The translations under genes were made by a program, and so were the position numbers. A stretch of DNA of 64,000 nt from Paralithodes platypus (Eukaryota; Arthropoda; Malacostraca; Decapoda; Lithodidae), in assembly GCA_032716605.1 (NCBI GenBank), contig CM064552.1, positions 3,520,108-3,584,107 of the forward strand. Direction: 5' to 3'. The first letter of the stretch is position 1. Every line of letters begins with the position of its first letter. Positions 19,521 to 31,975 of the stretch are shown piece by piece. The notes beneath the pieces were generated by a model. The model was not told where the DNA came from, ran no database searches, and worked only from the letters and a program-made list of their open reading frames with translations.

Positions 19521-21779
19521 CAAGTTGTCAATATTAAAACTCAATCAGAATAATTATGAATCATCTACAACTGCATCTCAAAAAGTAAACTTTAATCATC
19601 TATACAAACAGAACTTGCACCTTAAACTTTCAGTATACAATTACCTCCTTTATTCTGGCTAATAGATTTATTCAGCTTAGGTAGGGCCTGTGAGAGTCCG
19701 AAGGTTGATCTAGTCATTGCCCTTTACTCTCAAAAGTCACTCTTAAACTGCTCAAATTTGTCAAAAAGCCAGAATATGGAAAAATATATTGCATTCCAAA
19801 AGGATTAATACACCATGGGTTAATGACATTTTTAGCTCAATGTTAAACAGACAAATAAATACATAAATCATAAATATAACAAATAAGCCCTTTACAAATG
19901 TAATAATTTTATAAAAACTACCGGTATGTATGAACTAAACCTATACCAATCCTACTAATCATTCAATAAAACTATGAACTAACTAAAAGCCTATTAATTA
20001 TACCTCATTTAGTAGTAATTCTATAAAACTATGAACTAAAAGCCTATTGATTATATATATTATATATTGTCCTTGTCCCACTTTTAGTTTGTTTGGTTTG
20101 CAGGTTTTAAATTTTAATACCTATAACTAAAATCTAACTTTCATACTGTACTATATAGACCAAGGCATCACTATCTCCATCAGTCTTCCCTAGTACCATA
20201 AAACAATCCTTATTACCATATATTAGGTACAGTACTGTATTAATAACTACTCTTCTCATAACCAAGTTTGAGCCATAAGCAAAAATAACAAATGTAACAT
20301 TCCGATTAAGATTACAAGTATTTTAAGGATATATACCGTAACATTTCTAACTATTTTTCAATCCTCACCCCTAAATGCAGCTATATATCACATATATATT
20401 CCCATTTATAGTTTACGGAAATTTACAATAATCTGCCCACAAATTTACTTTCAGATAACTGGTACTGTACTAGAGTAATAAAGCTAATATTTCTAACATT
20501 TGGAAACAGTCAGGGTATCTTATTTTATAGGCAAATTCCTCAGAGCATCAAAGTAAAATTTTCAGCCCCAATTATAGATTACACTATTCTTACACTTCAC
20601 TAGACTTAATATAAATGACCAACAGTTACTTTCTTCAGGCTAATATTTGTTAAAGAATTCTTAGCCTTCCAGCCTATTAAACTACTTTTCAAAATGTATC
20701 AAGACCATTAATCCACTTTACTCAGCTTAGGAAGGATCTAAAGTTATAAATGGACAATTAAGGTTTGCTTCCATTCCCGTAGTATTTTTTTATTATATCA
20801 GGTAATTTACTCTTTACACTATTAGGTAAATCTTTTACGTAGACATTTAATTTATAATTTACAAGTTCTATACCAACACTTCACTTAGGGATACTGCATT
20901 TGCAACTATAATATATAGTACTGTATATTCTTGGAGAGTATCGGATCAAATAAACAAATTGACTGCAAACTTATTTCAGTTATTTGCCTATTATTATTAG
21001 TTATTCAGTCTTATTATATTATCATTTATTATTAGTTATTCAGTCTCACAAACTAGAATCGAGTTTCACTTACGCCAAAATTGCTCTTGCTTTATACTAT
21101 TTCAAACTTTATTGCTAATTGCTATTTTGACAATTACTTGGTCTTTATATAGTCATGCGTTTTACTTTCTTTTGCAAGTTTTACTTTCAAATTTCTAACT
21201 AAGCTGCCAGACTAATTCCAAAAAACATTAAGGACTACAGTATATAGAACCAATCATTATCACATCTTTTACCAAACTTATTCCTAGCATATTTTACTAT
21301 TTATAACTAGTCACTACTACAACTAGGTACTTCTATTTTCAGCCTAACCCTATCCATTGAACAATACATCATATCAAAATGTATAATGGGCTTAGATGGT
21401 ATATATACAATTCACATCTCATATTTTTCTTTATTTACCAATGGAGCAAAAAATGTCAAAAACTTACAATAGTGCATTAAAATCAGCGTCGGTAAAATAA
21501 ATTAGGTTAAAGCTTGGATACTGCACATAAATTCCTTTCCTTAACTTAGGAGAGTTAACGAAAGCAACTAACCAGTAACCAAAGATCTCCCATTCACTTT
21601 TACCTTGCCAAGTTCGATTTGTATAAATTTACTCCGTTAGCAATGTTTACAGAACCTTTACAAACTTAAAATATTTCCAAAACACCAGGATGGAAATTCT
21701 TTTAAGTTAATAAACACATTCAGGATTAGGAAGCGTTCAGTTTATGCGATCATTAAATGCTTTTATTCACCTTAGGAAG
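19521..21779. other. AT-rich non-coding interval
   Basis: No supported gene. SINE-core fragments lie near 20065-20115 and 21120-21190. The word TACAGTACTGTA or close variants recurs (for example 20228, 20462), as it does across the window. Confidence 0.4.
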
Positions 21780-21965
21780 GATCTATGGATTCATATTTTT
21801 TCACCAACCAACTTTACTTCTAAACTCAATGAAAATTACATGAGACACTCCAAGGACTTGAACCAAGGATATTACTAAAGTAAATTTAATTAAAAATACT
21901 GTACATGTGGCACTCCAAGGACTCTAACCTAAGAGACACAGAAATTCTGCACATTTATGCATTAC
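21780..21965 (-). repeat. tRNA-headed SINE, minus strand
   Basis: Read on the minus strand, TTTATAGCGTAATGCATAAA, a degenerate B box and TTGGAGTGCCACATG are followed by the GGTTGGTGAAAAAATATG body. A second SINE 3' part overlaps it. Orientation is opposite to the copies in the first 6 kb. Confidence 0.6.
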
Positions 21966-22564
21966 GCTATAAAGACCGTTAAAGAATTATGCATAAGGGT
22001 ACGATATATTGGGTAGATTAGAGTTGCCAAAGACCTTCCTAAAACACAGAAATTATATAAAGATAGAATAAACTTTATGCGCATCTTAATACAGAGTGAG
22101 CCAAGACTCTCCAAACATTGCTTCCGAAGGAATATAAATGATACCAGTGGAACAATTAATACCCCGAAGCTAAGCCTACAAACAAACGCTCTCTCTCTCC
22201 GTTCATCCCTATATCCCGGGCACCTCGGGGGCAGGACCTGACGTTCGGAATCACTACTTATTGACAACCTTGTTGCGTACTAGCAGGAGACTTATGAATG
22301 ACCCTACTAGTTTTCAGGCTGCAGTCGTGGGCCCGGAATATACTCAAAAAAACAAATAAAATAAGTTCTACAGCTAAAAACATTAAATTTAAAGTTACCC
22401 TTCCTAGCATAATCCCACCCCCTATCTCCCAGAATATACTAACAAAACAATAAAAATAAAAGTAATAAATCTAATAAGTACCACCCCATTTAAATAAAAG
22501 TTATAAATCTAATAAGTAACACCCCATTCTTATCAATTACAAACTCAAATTTACTTAAATAAAC

Positions 22565-22800
22565 TGATGAAAGCATATGGTCCTCCCGGGATTCGAACCC
22601 GGGACACCACAACCAGAATTTAATAAACTAATGGCATCATATGATCCTCCCAGGATTCGAACCCGGGACACCACACCCAGAACATAGGCACCTTAAGCCA
22701 TTACACCAACAACTTTACTTCTAAACTCAATGAAATCAACAAATACATGTGGCACTCCAAGGACTCTAACCTAGGATAGTCACACCAAAATTATACTTTA
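22565..22800 (-). repeat. Tandem tRNA-like heads, two subtypes
   Basis: On the minus strand two copies of the GGTGTAATGG / GGGTTCGAATCCYGGGAGGA subtype are followed by a TAGGTTAGAGTCCTTGGAG copy. Their B boxes are the best preserved in the window (GGGTTCGAATCC), but no complete acceptor stem is found. Confidence 0.6.
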
Positions 22801-23569
22801 ATTTTGAAGTTAATCCACCCACCCAAAAACTATTCTCACCCGCCCGAGAGATATGCTCCGCGGTTCCAATATTCAATATGTGAACTAACTTACTGCATTC
22901 AATCCCCATTTCAGGGTAGCAGTACTGTACAAGGGGCAGATCCCTTCTAGCACTCCTCCATTCACATTCTGGATTAGTAGATAGGTTACAGGATTCAATT
23001 TTTGGCAAGATTCGGATATCTAAAATAACTTTAATTTTACTTTCATCACAGCTACCATTAGACAGTTTTATTAAGCTTAGGAAACATCAGTACAAATCAA
23101 ATACGCTTTGATGCCATAGACCCTTCATAAACTTGAAGGAAAACTACAATAAAGCAGAGATTACAGTCTGGATTTAAATTTAGTGAACACTTTTCTGATA
23201 ACCATTCACTGAAGTCTCCGATCATTAGGGCACCCACCCTAACCCAGCTATGAGTCAGCAGGGAGTACATGGTGGTCAAAACTGCATCAAATATAATACT
23301 TAGCCATTTTGATTAGTGGTCTTGTCTTTTTACTGCGTTCCTTAAGTTGTTGGTTTATTTTGCAAGTTTTATATTATAATTTAAGTTAAAAAGATAGTTC
23401 AACTTTCTTACATTTGCCCCATTTGTGTGGCATTTTTATAACTTATGTAATTTAGAAGAAATCGGCCTTTGGCCTAACCATTTTTCTACCGAGAAAGGCA
23501 CCAATTTATTTTGAGTGTCTTTAGTATTTATTTAAACCTTTGAGGTCAAGGAATTTTTTATTAATTTAT
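22801..23569. other. Non-coding interval with dispersed repeat
   Basis: No gene recognised. It contains GGCACCCACCCTAACCCAGC to GGGAGTACATGGTGG (23216-23288), shared with 18.7 and 35.6 kb, and a core-repeat copy on the plus strand (23305-23385). CGGCCTTTGGCC at 23463 is a relic of the family-C MITE. Confidence 0.4.
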
Positions 23570-23700
23570 ATTTTTTCACCAAAACTTTACTTCTAAACTC
23601 AATTAAATTAACAAATGCAAGACTCTCCAAGGACTCTAACCTAGGATACTCACACCAATATTCCGCACATTTATGCATAATGCTATCAAGACAATTAACA
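23570..23700 (-). repeat. tRNA-headed SINE, minus strand
   Basis: Reading the minus strand, GATAGCATTATGCATAAATG, AGTATCCTAGGTTAGAGTCC and TTGGAGAGTC are followed by a body ending TTGGTGAAAAAATAT. Confidence 0.6.
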
Positions 23701-24079
23701 TGAAAGGTCATATCAAATCATGCCAAAATATTACAATCCTTCGTAACCGTACCTATTCTTCCATCACTATCACACCGTTAATAAAGTATCCTAATTGTCC
23801 ACTAGTATCATTTTTTAAGGTTTACCCTGTAAGCATATCATTTGGCTACATTCATGTTTATAGAGGATATATCACGTTAGGCTGGATTTAGAGGTTGTAA
23901 TAGACATGGGGGAGGGGGAGGGGGGATTCAGGGTGCTACAGGACAGACCGTCACTTTCAACGTCAATACTAATATTCGCCGCGCTCCCTTCAAGGTCCGG
24001 TACTAACGGCGGATACTTTCTCGAACATGTACAGACAGTCTTTATAGCCACAGCAGAATATACTAAATTATTATAGTAT

Positions 24080-24420
24080 GGAAATTTTTCTATCAAAATA
24101 TGTACGAAGGGTACTTTTTAAGCTTGATTGAAGTCTAGAGCAAACTAAAAAAAAATCTATCGAATTTTTTTTTTTGTAAAGTTGGATTGAAAGTCTACAG
24201 AGCAAACAAAGAAATTTTTCAGCAAACCGACACATTTTATCTATCGAAAAATAAAAATAAATTTAAAGTTTGATTGAAAGTATACAGAGGAAACTGACAT
24301 TTTTCTGTCGAAAAATGCACAAGGGGTGCTTTATTTTAAGCTTGATTGACTTCTAGAGAGCAAACAAAGTAATAACAAATAAATAAGCAATTAAATACAC
24401 TGCTCTATAGATAATATTTC
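24080..24420 (+). repeat. Degenerate tandem repeat, ~75-80 bp units
   Basis: About four units carry TTTAAGCTTGATTGAAGTCT, then AGAGCAAAC and a TATCGAAAAAT-like segment. The wording overlaps the end of the family-C MITE (AAGTTTGATGGAAGTCTAGG at 62.7 kb), so the array may have grown from a MITE end. Confidence 0.55.
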
Positions 24421-24853
24421 TTATATTTTATTTTATTTTAAGCCGCGAGTCTTTTTCTAGACTCAGTGGTCAGGTTAAACAAACTTTATTAATTTTAGCA
24501 AGCATTTTTTCCACAGCAATTTTGAAGTTATTTTGACTGTCAAAGTTTTGGTTTGTTTAGTTTGCAAGTTTTACATTTTAATAAGTAAATAAGCCGTTCT
24601 ATAGATATTAATAATAAATACAATGGGGAAGGTGACCGAGTATATAGATAAAGATGAACTACTGTGGGACCAGGTATTACTTTTAACCGTTAATTTGCTA
24701 ATGCATTAGCGAAAATTTAGATAACCGATTTTAAAAGCAATATATTCTAATTCAGTGCACGTTAATTTTATTTAATTATTTTATAGCTTTAAGTTTAATG
24801 AGTTTTACCACATATACAAGGTGGGGTTTCTATTATTATAAATTTTAGTTATA

Positions 24854-25073
24854 TTAACCCTCTCAGACATATGACGCGATTTTGAGCCTATTAGGGATAC
24901 TTTAAAGCCTTTACCATTAGGGGTATTTAGAAACCTTTAGTTTAGTTACTTCAACCTCTGCAGTTGTCAGAGTTAGCTGTGGGCAGAAAACTCATTTTGG
25001 AGGTAATTATAACTCAGAACTATTTCTTATTGCTAATCTGGCAACCTCTGTCATAAATGCGTGAAAGGGTTGA
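24854..25073 (+). mobile_element. MITE family B, copy 1
   Basis: Starts TTAACCCTCTCAGACATATG and ends GCGTGAAAGGGTTGA. Internal landmarks are GCAGTTGTCAGAGTTAGCTG and GGCAACCTCTG. The right TTAA has become TTGA. Confidence 0.75.
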
Positions 25074-25292
25074 GTACTGTGGGACCAGATATTACTTTAA
25101 ACCGTTAATTTGCTAATGCAATAGCGAACATTTAGGTAACCGATTTTAAAAGCAATAGATTCAATTCAGTCCACGCTAATTTTATTTAATTATTTTATAG
25201 CTTTGTAGTTTTAAAAGTCCATTCCGATAAATTTTAATGAGTTTTTCCACATATAGAAGGTGGAGTTTCTATTATTTTAAATTTTAGTTATA

Positions 25293-25520
25293 TTAACCCT
25301 CTCAGACATACGACACAATTTTGAGCCTATTAGGGATACCTTAAAGCCTTTGTTACCATCAGTGGTATTTAGAAACCTTTAGTTTAGTTACTTCAACCTC
25401 TGCAGTTGTCAGAGTTAGCTGTGGGCAGAAAACTAATTTTGGAGGTAATTATAAGAGTGAGAACTCTTTTCTTATTGCTAACCTGGCAACCTCTGCATCA
25501 TAGGAGTCTGAAGGGGTTAA
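25293..25520 (+). mobile_element. MITE family B, copy 2
   Basis: Same termini as copy 1, with an intact TTAA at both ends (TTAACCCTCTCAG...AAGGGGTTAA). Confidence 0.75.
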
Positions 25521-25521
25521 T

Positions 25522-26663
25522 TTGAACAGTAACTTTTACAGTTTTATATATACAATTTACTTGCTAATGCAATACCGAAGATTTAAAAGGAACATTGTAA
25601 TTCAGTCCAGTAATTTTATTTCACATTAGAAGTTTGTGGTTTTCAAACTTTAAATTCCGATAATTTTAAATTACTTTTTACATTTTTTTTTAGTGCGCTT
25701 CGATAATTTTAGATTTTGAATAGTTACTTTTATTAATATGAACAGTACTTAGTTTCAAAGTTAGGTTATATATTTTAATTGCTGTACAAAGTATCCATAC
25801 TTAAAAAGTTTGCTGGATTGTCCACTTTAGATATATTAATTATATTGTCGACTTTTACTTTGCCAGAAACTAGTCTAATTCTATACAAAACTATCCACCA
25901 ATTGTAATATTACTTTACTGCACATTTACTCTTAATTTCATACATTAATTTATAGTTTTAATTTTCCATTTTATATTCAGCGTGATTTCTAAAGCGATTT
26001 CTATTACTAATTTTTACTTTAATTTGAATTTGTCCCAGTTTTAGTTTGATTATTTTTAAAGTTATAACATTAATTATCTATATTTATCTATACAGTATTA
26101 TTTCTTAGTTTATGAAGGGGGAGGAGGGGAGGGAATAATTCTTAACCAACATAGTCAGACTAATTTCAACAAGAGACGTTAATTTACAACCAACAAATCC
26201 AACATAACAAATATATCCTATCTAACTTCACGAACCTTATTGAACAGAAGCGATGTGTGTGGAGAGTTGAAGTAGAGGATTGGAGATCCTAGCGACTAAT
26301 CTTCAGACGTTGAGCTTGAAATAATCTTGAGACGTTGGGAAGGTCTTGGTCGGCTGTACGATCCTAGTGCTGTAAAGCGTAGACAAAGGTTAGTGGAGTC
26401 CATGGTATACAGATGTGGATATATATGCATAACATTTTAAGACTGAATGCTCCACACATAAGTGCAGTTTCAGGCTCTTGTCCTAATGGCGGCGTTCCAG
26501 GCAACCCTGTTAAGGGCTGCTCCACTTTTCAATTTTTTGGATTTGAGATTGGCACATATAGTCTGATCACAAGTTTGTTTTAAAATAATAATTTCCGATA
26601 AATTTAAATACCTGTACATATTTTTCACTTCTTTTGTTTAGGGCGTTTCGATAATTATTAATT
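25522..26663. other. AT-rich non-coding interval
   Basis: No supported gene. A core fragment is near 26020-26060. The stretch 26220-26540 is less AT-rich but has no long open frame. Confidence 0.4.
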
Positions 26664-27093
26664 TTAACCCTTGTCTAGCGGGGTTCTTTGGACTCATTTG
26701 GGCATATTCAGGCCCTCCTGAATGATCAATCAAGTATCTGCACAAAAAGAAATTTATTCAGCAAAAAACTAGGCGCTAAAAGCTTCAAAATGAGACCAGA
26801 ACGAGCTACGTACCACTCTTGGTTCTCTTGCAGTGGTGCCACGAACATGGGAGTTTAGCGTATATCGGTATATTTTTCCCAGCTATGCTCACTACTGGCT
26901 ACACTGCCGGCCTCTCGAGAACACAGGGAACATTAGTTAATGGGCGGCGGTAAGCCCTGGGAGTCGGCTGTCTGGCCCGCTGCGCTCCCGGCCATTTGCA
27001 CTCTATTTTAACCCTTTAAAAGCCTTAATAATGCTCCAAACTTTCTGCAAATTGGTGCAAGACTTAAGTCTAGCACCGCCAATAAGGGGTTAA
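26664..27093. mobile_element. TTAA-bounded MITE family E
   Basis: It begins TTAACCCTTGTCTAGCGGGG and ends CACCGCCAATAAGGGGTTAA. The ends and an internal GGTTCTCTTGCA resemble the 490-bp family D (39195, 56495), so E is a divergent relative. An internal TTTTAACCCTTTAAAAG at 27007 suggests further nesting. Confidence 0.6.
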
Positions 27094-27814
27094 AGAGCGT
27101 CTTAAAATTAACATGGCTCAAAAGTTACCGTTCAAATTAAACAAAAATAATCCTACCCAAAGCTTTTATTCTAAAATAATGATTTTCAAAAGATACCCAT
27201 AATTCTTTACCAACAACATCAATAGCTCCTAAACAAAGTCAAATTATACCAGTAGCTATAATAACCTATACCGGATTCCAAACAACTATGTAGAACATCT
27301 ATAATTATAGGCTACTATTTGGAAACTATCAGCCAGGGAATAGGTAGAAATTTAAAGCTCATTTGCTCTAGTCCTTTTTGAATTACAGACAATACAACTC
27401 TCAATAAAACTAAAACTATTATAGAATAGATAGAAGGGGAATAGTACAGTAACTAGATAGATAGAACTATTTCTAGCATACCTATAATAAACAGGGTACC
27501 GGTATACATTACTATTATTATAAGACAAATACTATCTACTGTACTCTTTGTCCAAATAAACAGCTTTAGAATTTACCCTTTTCTCCCTCATGAATAAGCC
27601 CCATTACTTTGGCAATTTTAAGAAGTTTTACCCCATAGTCAATATTACTACTCATTGTGCTATTTATCCACCTTTCCTGTCGGCCAATAGGGACTTTTAG
27701 GGGGAACCGGCCATATATACATAGAAACATTTAAATTTTGTTTTAAGAAGTCTTAGGGTGTATTTTTAAGTTTCAAGGCCTAGGGAGCAAACTATATATA
27801 TATATATATTTTTT
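27094..27814. other. Non-coding interval
   Basis: No gene recognised. It includes a family-C-like fragment (AGTTTCAAGGCCTAGGGAGC near 27768) and a short (TA)n at 27793-27810. Confidence 0.4.
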
Positions 27815-28289
27815 TTTTCTGAACCCCTCAAACCCAGAAGGGCTCCGAGGCATCCATAAAAAACACCCTCCGCGCAACCTGGTAGGGCTCCGAGGCTCCG
27901 GCAGCTCTAAAGCCTGTAAGCTTGGTGTGAGAGGCGTCCGTCCGACGCATGTAAACAACAGCCGGCTGGACAGACGCCGCGCATCTCAGACCACAAGAAG
28001 GAGAGGCGTCCTTGTTCGTGTGTGCCTGTATGTTATTGTTAAGTAGTGTAAAGTGGCTGATATTGTCACAAAGTTATCTCCACGGAAATAGTCATCACAA
28101 CTGAACCAGTTGACTTAGAGCTCTACTCAACGCCATTCTACAGGTACGAAACACATCTACGCTTGAGGATGTGCAGGAATGTGTTAGCAGTCAAAATAAA
28201 GATACAGTAGCCTAGGCGAAGTTTTTCGGCGAAAACCCCCGGGTTTCGGGGAATATATATGGAATACATAGCCGGGGCTGGAGGGTTAA
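27815..28289 (+). repeat. Hairpin-bearing ~470-bp repeat, copy 1
   Basis: Direct repeat of 28505-28988. Landmarks are GACGCATGTAAACAACAGCC, GTTCGTGTGTGCCTGTATGT, CCATTCTACAGGTA and ATACATAGCCGGGGCTGGAG, ending GGGTTAA. The GGCGTCCGTCC / GGACAGACGCC stem is slightly mismatched here. Confidence 0.7.
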
Positions 28290-28504
28290 AGTAGGCTATG
28301 CAATAAAATAAAAAATTATTAAATTATCATACAGTACTTTCTAAAACAAACTAAAACTAGGACAAAGACAATATAAAGGCAAAAGAGCTGATCAAAATCA
28401 CTACCAGTATGGGATAATTACCCTTTTAATAAAGATTTAAAACTACGATTAAGCCGAATATTAATCAAACTTTAATACTTTTACTTTCACTGAAACTTTC
28501 TATT

Positions 28505-28988
28505 TTAAAACCCTCTCACCACGGAAGGGCTCTTGAACGCCCATAAAAAAGCATATAACAGGTACCCGGAAGGGCTCTTGAACGCCCAGTGGTTGAAAGC
28601 CTGTGAGCTTCGTGTGCGAGGCGTCGGTCCGACGCATGTAAACAACAGCCGGCTGGACCGACGCCCCGCATCTCCGGCCACAAGAAGGAGACCGTCGCTT
28701 GTTCGTGTGTGCCTGTATGTTGTTGTTAAGTATCGAAAAGTAGTGTAAAGTGGCTGTTTTGGCCATAAAGTTATCGCCAATGAAATCATCATCACAACTC
28801 TGCCAGTTGACTTCGAGAGCTCTACTTAATGCCATTCTACAGGTAAATAACACAGCTACGCTTGGGGATGCGTGGGAATGCGGGAAGCAGTCTGATTAAC
28901 GAATATACGGTAGCCTAGAAGTTTTTCTGCCAAAACACCCAGGTTTCGAGGAATATATAATACATAGCCGGGGCTGGAGGGTTAAACA
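28505..28988 (+). repeat. Hairpin-bearing ~470-bp repeat, copy 2
   Basis: Same order of landmarks as 27815-28289. The stem GGCGTCGGTCC / GGACCGACGCC (11 bp, around GTAAACAACAGCCGGCT) is perfect. Termini ACCCTCTC and GGAGGGTTAAA are roughly inverse. They are not LTRs: there is no TG...CA, and only ~215 bp lie between the copies. Confidence 0.7.
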
Positions 28989-29129
28989 ATACAACTCAAT
29001 TTACAATAGTTTGTACACTTGCCCAAATAAATTCTGGTCCTATGTGATCATATACATTGAAATTTTATGTGCACATTAAGATTTATTATGCAGTACAGTA
29101 GTTAACTCTGAAGATTACTCCAATCTTTA

Positions 29130-29325
29130 TTCATATTTTTTCACCAACCAACTTGTGGCACTCCAAGGATTCGAACCTAGGATACCCTCACCAAAATTCC
29201 GCTACTAAGATGAATACTCAACCGATTTCTTTATTAACTTCACGCAAACACCAAACACTTCCCAAAGAAATCAATGAAACCCAGTGATCCACCAGGATTC
29301 GAACCTGGGTTATAACGAGGAACAT
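29130..29325 (-). repeat. Two tRNA-like SINE heads, minus strand
   Basis: Minus-strand B boxes TAGGTTCGAATCCTTGGAG (29157-29175) and CAGGTTCGAATCCTGG (29290-29307), one of each subtype. The second head is the site of the LINE insertion that follows. Confidence 0.6.
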
Positions 29326-29335
29326 AACTTATGTG

Positions 29336-30419
29336 AGAAGGTTTGTGGAAAGTACTTAGAATATACGGAGTAGAGGGCAAGTTGCTGAAAGCAGTGAAGA
29401 GCATGTATGAGGGTGCAAAGGCGGCAGTACGTGTGGAGAGTGAGCAGAGCGAGTTCTTTGACCTGAATGTTGGTTTGAAACAGGGGTGTGTGATGTTCCC
29501 GTGGTTGTTTACTGTATATATGGATGGAGTCCTGAAAGAAATACTATCAAGAGCAGTGGATGTTGGTGTATCGCTGAAAAGGGAGGGAATTGAGTGGAAG
29601 CTACCTATACTGCTGTTTGCGGATGATACAGTTCTGATGAGTGATAATGAATGGGAGTTGCAGGGTCTGGTAAATGAGTTTGGAACAGTGTGCGAAAAAC
29701 GGAATTTGAAGGTAAATACGGGGAAGAGCAAGGTTATGGTCTTCGAAAGGGGTGAAGTCACAGAGTGTGAGGTGAAGCTGAACGGTCAGGCTATGGAGAT
29801 CGTCAACTCTTTTAAGTATCTGGGCAGTGTGTTGAGTAAAGATGGGACTATGGATGAAGAGGTGCGGGAGAGGGTACAACAGGGGAAGAGGGTTGTAGGA
29901 ACGCTAAAAGCAGTAACAAGAAATAGGGTGGTCAGTATGGAAGTGAAGAAGTCCTTGCATGACAGTGTGGTAATCCCGACACTGACTTACGGAAGCGAAG
30001 CATGGACGTTGGTTGAGAGACTCAGACCAAGAGTGAGAGCAGTGGAAATGAATTACTTAAGGAGTGCGTGCGGAGTTACATGGAGGGATAGACAGACTAA
30101 TGAGGAAGTAAGAAGGAGGTGTGGTGTGGAGGTAGATGTGCTGGAAAGTGTGAAAGGAACAACTTGAGATGGTTCGGCCATATGGAACGTATGGAAAGCG
30201 AGAGAATGACTAAGAGGGTGTACGAGAGCGAGGTGGAGGGACAGAGGGGGAGAGGTAGACCGAATATGAGGTGGAAGGATGGAGTGAGGAACTACATGAA
30301 CGAAGGCGGTGCTGGTTGGGGGGAGGGGCGTCGACTGACTGGGGACAGAGGTGCATGGGGGCAGTTCGTTCGTGGCCACCCCTTCGGGGATCACGGCGTC
30401 AGGCAATAGATAGATATAG
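29336..30419 (+). mobile_element. 5'-truncated LINE with 12-bp target duplication
   Basis: ATAACTTATGTG at 29324-29335 recurs at 30420-30431, just after an (ATAG)-type tail. The 1,084-bp body is the 3' part of a non-LTR retrotransposon, truncated within reverse transcriptase. It landed in a minus-strand SINE head. The tail of short microsatellite repeats fits RTE-like or similar clades. Confidence 0.85.
29343..30412 (+). pseudogene. LINE reverse transcriptase C-terminal half, frameshifted
   Basis: The first frame (29343-30167) shows palm motifs LKQGC (residues 45-49) and FADDTVL (92-98), then YLGSVLSKDG, typical of non-LTR reverse transcriptases. The RT start is missing because of 5' truncation. 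At about 30155 the sense moves to another frame, which reads ERNNLRWFGHMERM, then RGRGRPNMRWKDG, and ends HGVRQ-stop at 30409. That C-terminal wording is common in RTE/CR1-like elements. The Asp pair of FADD is intact, but the truncated and shifted copy cannot be functional. Confidence 0.85.
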
Positions 30420-30456
30420 ATAACTTATGTGTCCAACTGTAGAAGGATCACCAAAG

Positions 30457-30684
30457 TTAACCCTCTCAGACAAGACACGCAATTTTGAGCCTATTGGAGA
30501 TACTTTAAATAAAGCCTTTGTGACCATCAAGGGTATTTAGAAACCTTTAGTTTAGTTACTTCAACCTCTGCAGTTGTCTTTGTGTTAGCTGTGGGCAGAA
30601 AACTAATTTTGGAGTTAATTATAAGAGACTTCTATTTATTGCTAATCTGGCAACCTCTGCGTCATATATGCGTGAAAGGGTTAA
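30457..30684 (+). mobile_element. MITE family B, copy 3
   Basis: TTAACCCTCTCAGACAAGAC at the left, GCGTGAAAGGGTTAA at the right. TTAA is intact on both sides. It lies 25 bp beyond the LINE target duplication. Confidence 0.8.
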
Positions 30685-31714
30685 AATACCAAACGCATCA
30701 AAATACGAACCGATTAGTTGTCCTGTACATCAGGGTGTCCACATAGAGTCCGAATACCACGCTGTATCCAAAACAAAGAGGCTCCTTCCGTAACACCACT
30801 ACCATTCCAGAAGATTCATACACAACATGTCAGGCCACAACGCTCGTTCAGTCAGGCACCAACGCTCTGCCTCTCGAAGATAAGATTGCCAAGGTCACCG
30901 TACTCTGCAAGAAGAGTAACAAAAATAATTAAGTTACTTCCAAGGCTTATGGCATTTGGATTTATATTTTAGAATTTAAAACTTTCAATAATAAACAAAT
31001 TAAAACTTATACGAACACAGCAAAAAGACAAAACTAATCAAAATCGCTATGTGGAAACAACGCTTGGTAAAATTCTAGTTTCACTTACACAGCGACAAAA
31101 GGGAGGCGCCGTTGTAAAGGCATAGCTTCCCGACCAACTATGAAGATCAGGGAAATTGCTGGGTAAAAGACTTAATATAATGATAATAAACTACATTAAC
31201 GACATTAGCCTAACCTAACAACCTTACCTAACCTAACCTAGTATTATGTAATAGCTATGGTGCCGCATATGGGGAGATTTTTTTTTTTGTTTTTTTTTTG
31301 TTTTTTTACAGTAGGTATAATTCCTTATAATGCATTTCCGCCGCTTTGGACATATATAGGAATTAAATATGGTATATGACAACTCTAAAGTAGCCATAGA
31401 AATTTATGAGTATGCTGTGAAAGCGAAACTAGAATTAAACCCAACGCTTAAAATAATAATTAATAAATACGAGGAATAAGACTTGTGCAGTTTTGCAGAT
31501 AGCTTACTTTTGTTATCCATTTAGTCTACTTTTAAAGTACTGTACTGCTCAACATTATGGAATTTCCTATGCCAACCTTGTACTGTGCATTATATTTGCA
31601 TTTTTAGCCACATTTCTTAACCACAAACTTTCAAAACTCAAAAATTGGTTAAACTTAAAACAAACAATTCAACATACTAACCGAATATTAGTCCTGTAGA
31701 GTGGTTCATCGAAA
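30685..31714. other. Non-coding interval with telomere-like run
   Basis: No supported gene. CCTAACCTAACAACCTTACC, then CTAACCTAACCTAG at 31198-31240, is an interstitial run of the arthropod telomere pentamer (TTAGG on the other strand). T-rich stretches at 31270-31310 are low complexity. A fragment of the 59.2-kb SINE body (GGCGCCGTTGTAAAGGCAT) is at 31106, and a minus-strand SINE core near 31000-31060. Confidence 0.5.
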
Positions 31715-31975
31715 ATGTTAGTCGCCATCACCGACGCTCCATCAGGCCAGAACTGCGTCCACCATACACCAGGCCACAACTCTGCGTCCACCACCAGGCC
31801 AAAAAACCTGCGTCCACCACACCACCATCGGGCCACAACTGCGTCCACCACACAACACCAGGCCACAAGTCTGCGTCCACCACAACACTGCATCCACCAC
31901 CAGGCCAAAACTCTGCGTCCACCACACCACAACACTGCATCCACCACCAGGCCAATACTCAGCGTCCACCACACT
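31715..31975 (+). repeat. Minisatellite, ~30-bp units
   Basis: Repeats of CACCAGGCCA, CAACTCTGCGTCCACCAC and close variants, at least eight units of variable length. Open frames through it on both strands are artefacts of the repeat. Confidence 0.8.

Larger units (their letters stand above)
24657..25521 (+). repeat. ~430-bp tandem duplication containing MITE B twice
   Basis: The segment running TACTGTGGGACCAG, CGTTAATTTGCTAATGCA, CGATTTTAAAAGCAATA, then a TTAACCCTCTCAGACATA element occurs at about 24657-25073 and again at 25074-25520. The copies differ by scattered substitutions. Confidence 0.75.

Noticed and set aside
22571..22700. tRNA genes on the minus strand
   Set aside because: B boxes are excellent, but acceptor and anticodon stems do not pair and the units recur as SINE heads.
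27815..28988. LTR pair of a retrotransposon
   Set aside because: Only ~215 bp lie between the copies, there is no TG...CA, and no primer-binding site was recognised.
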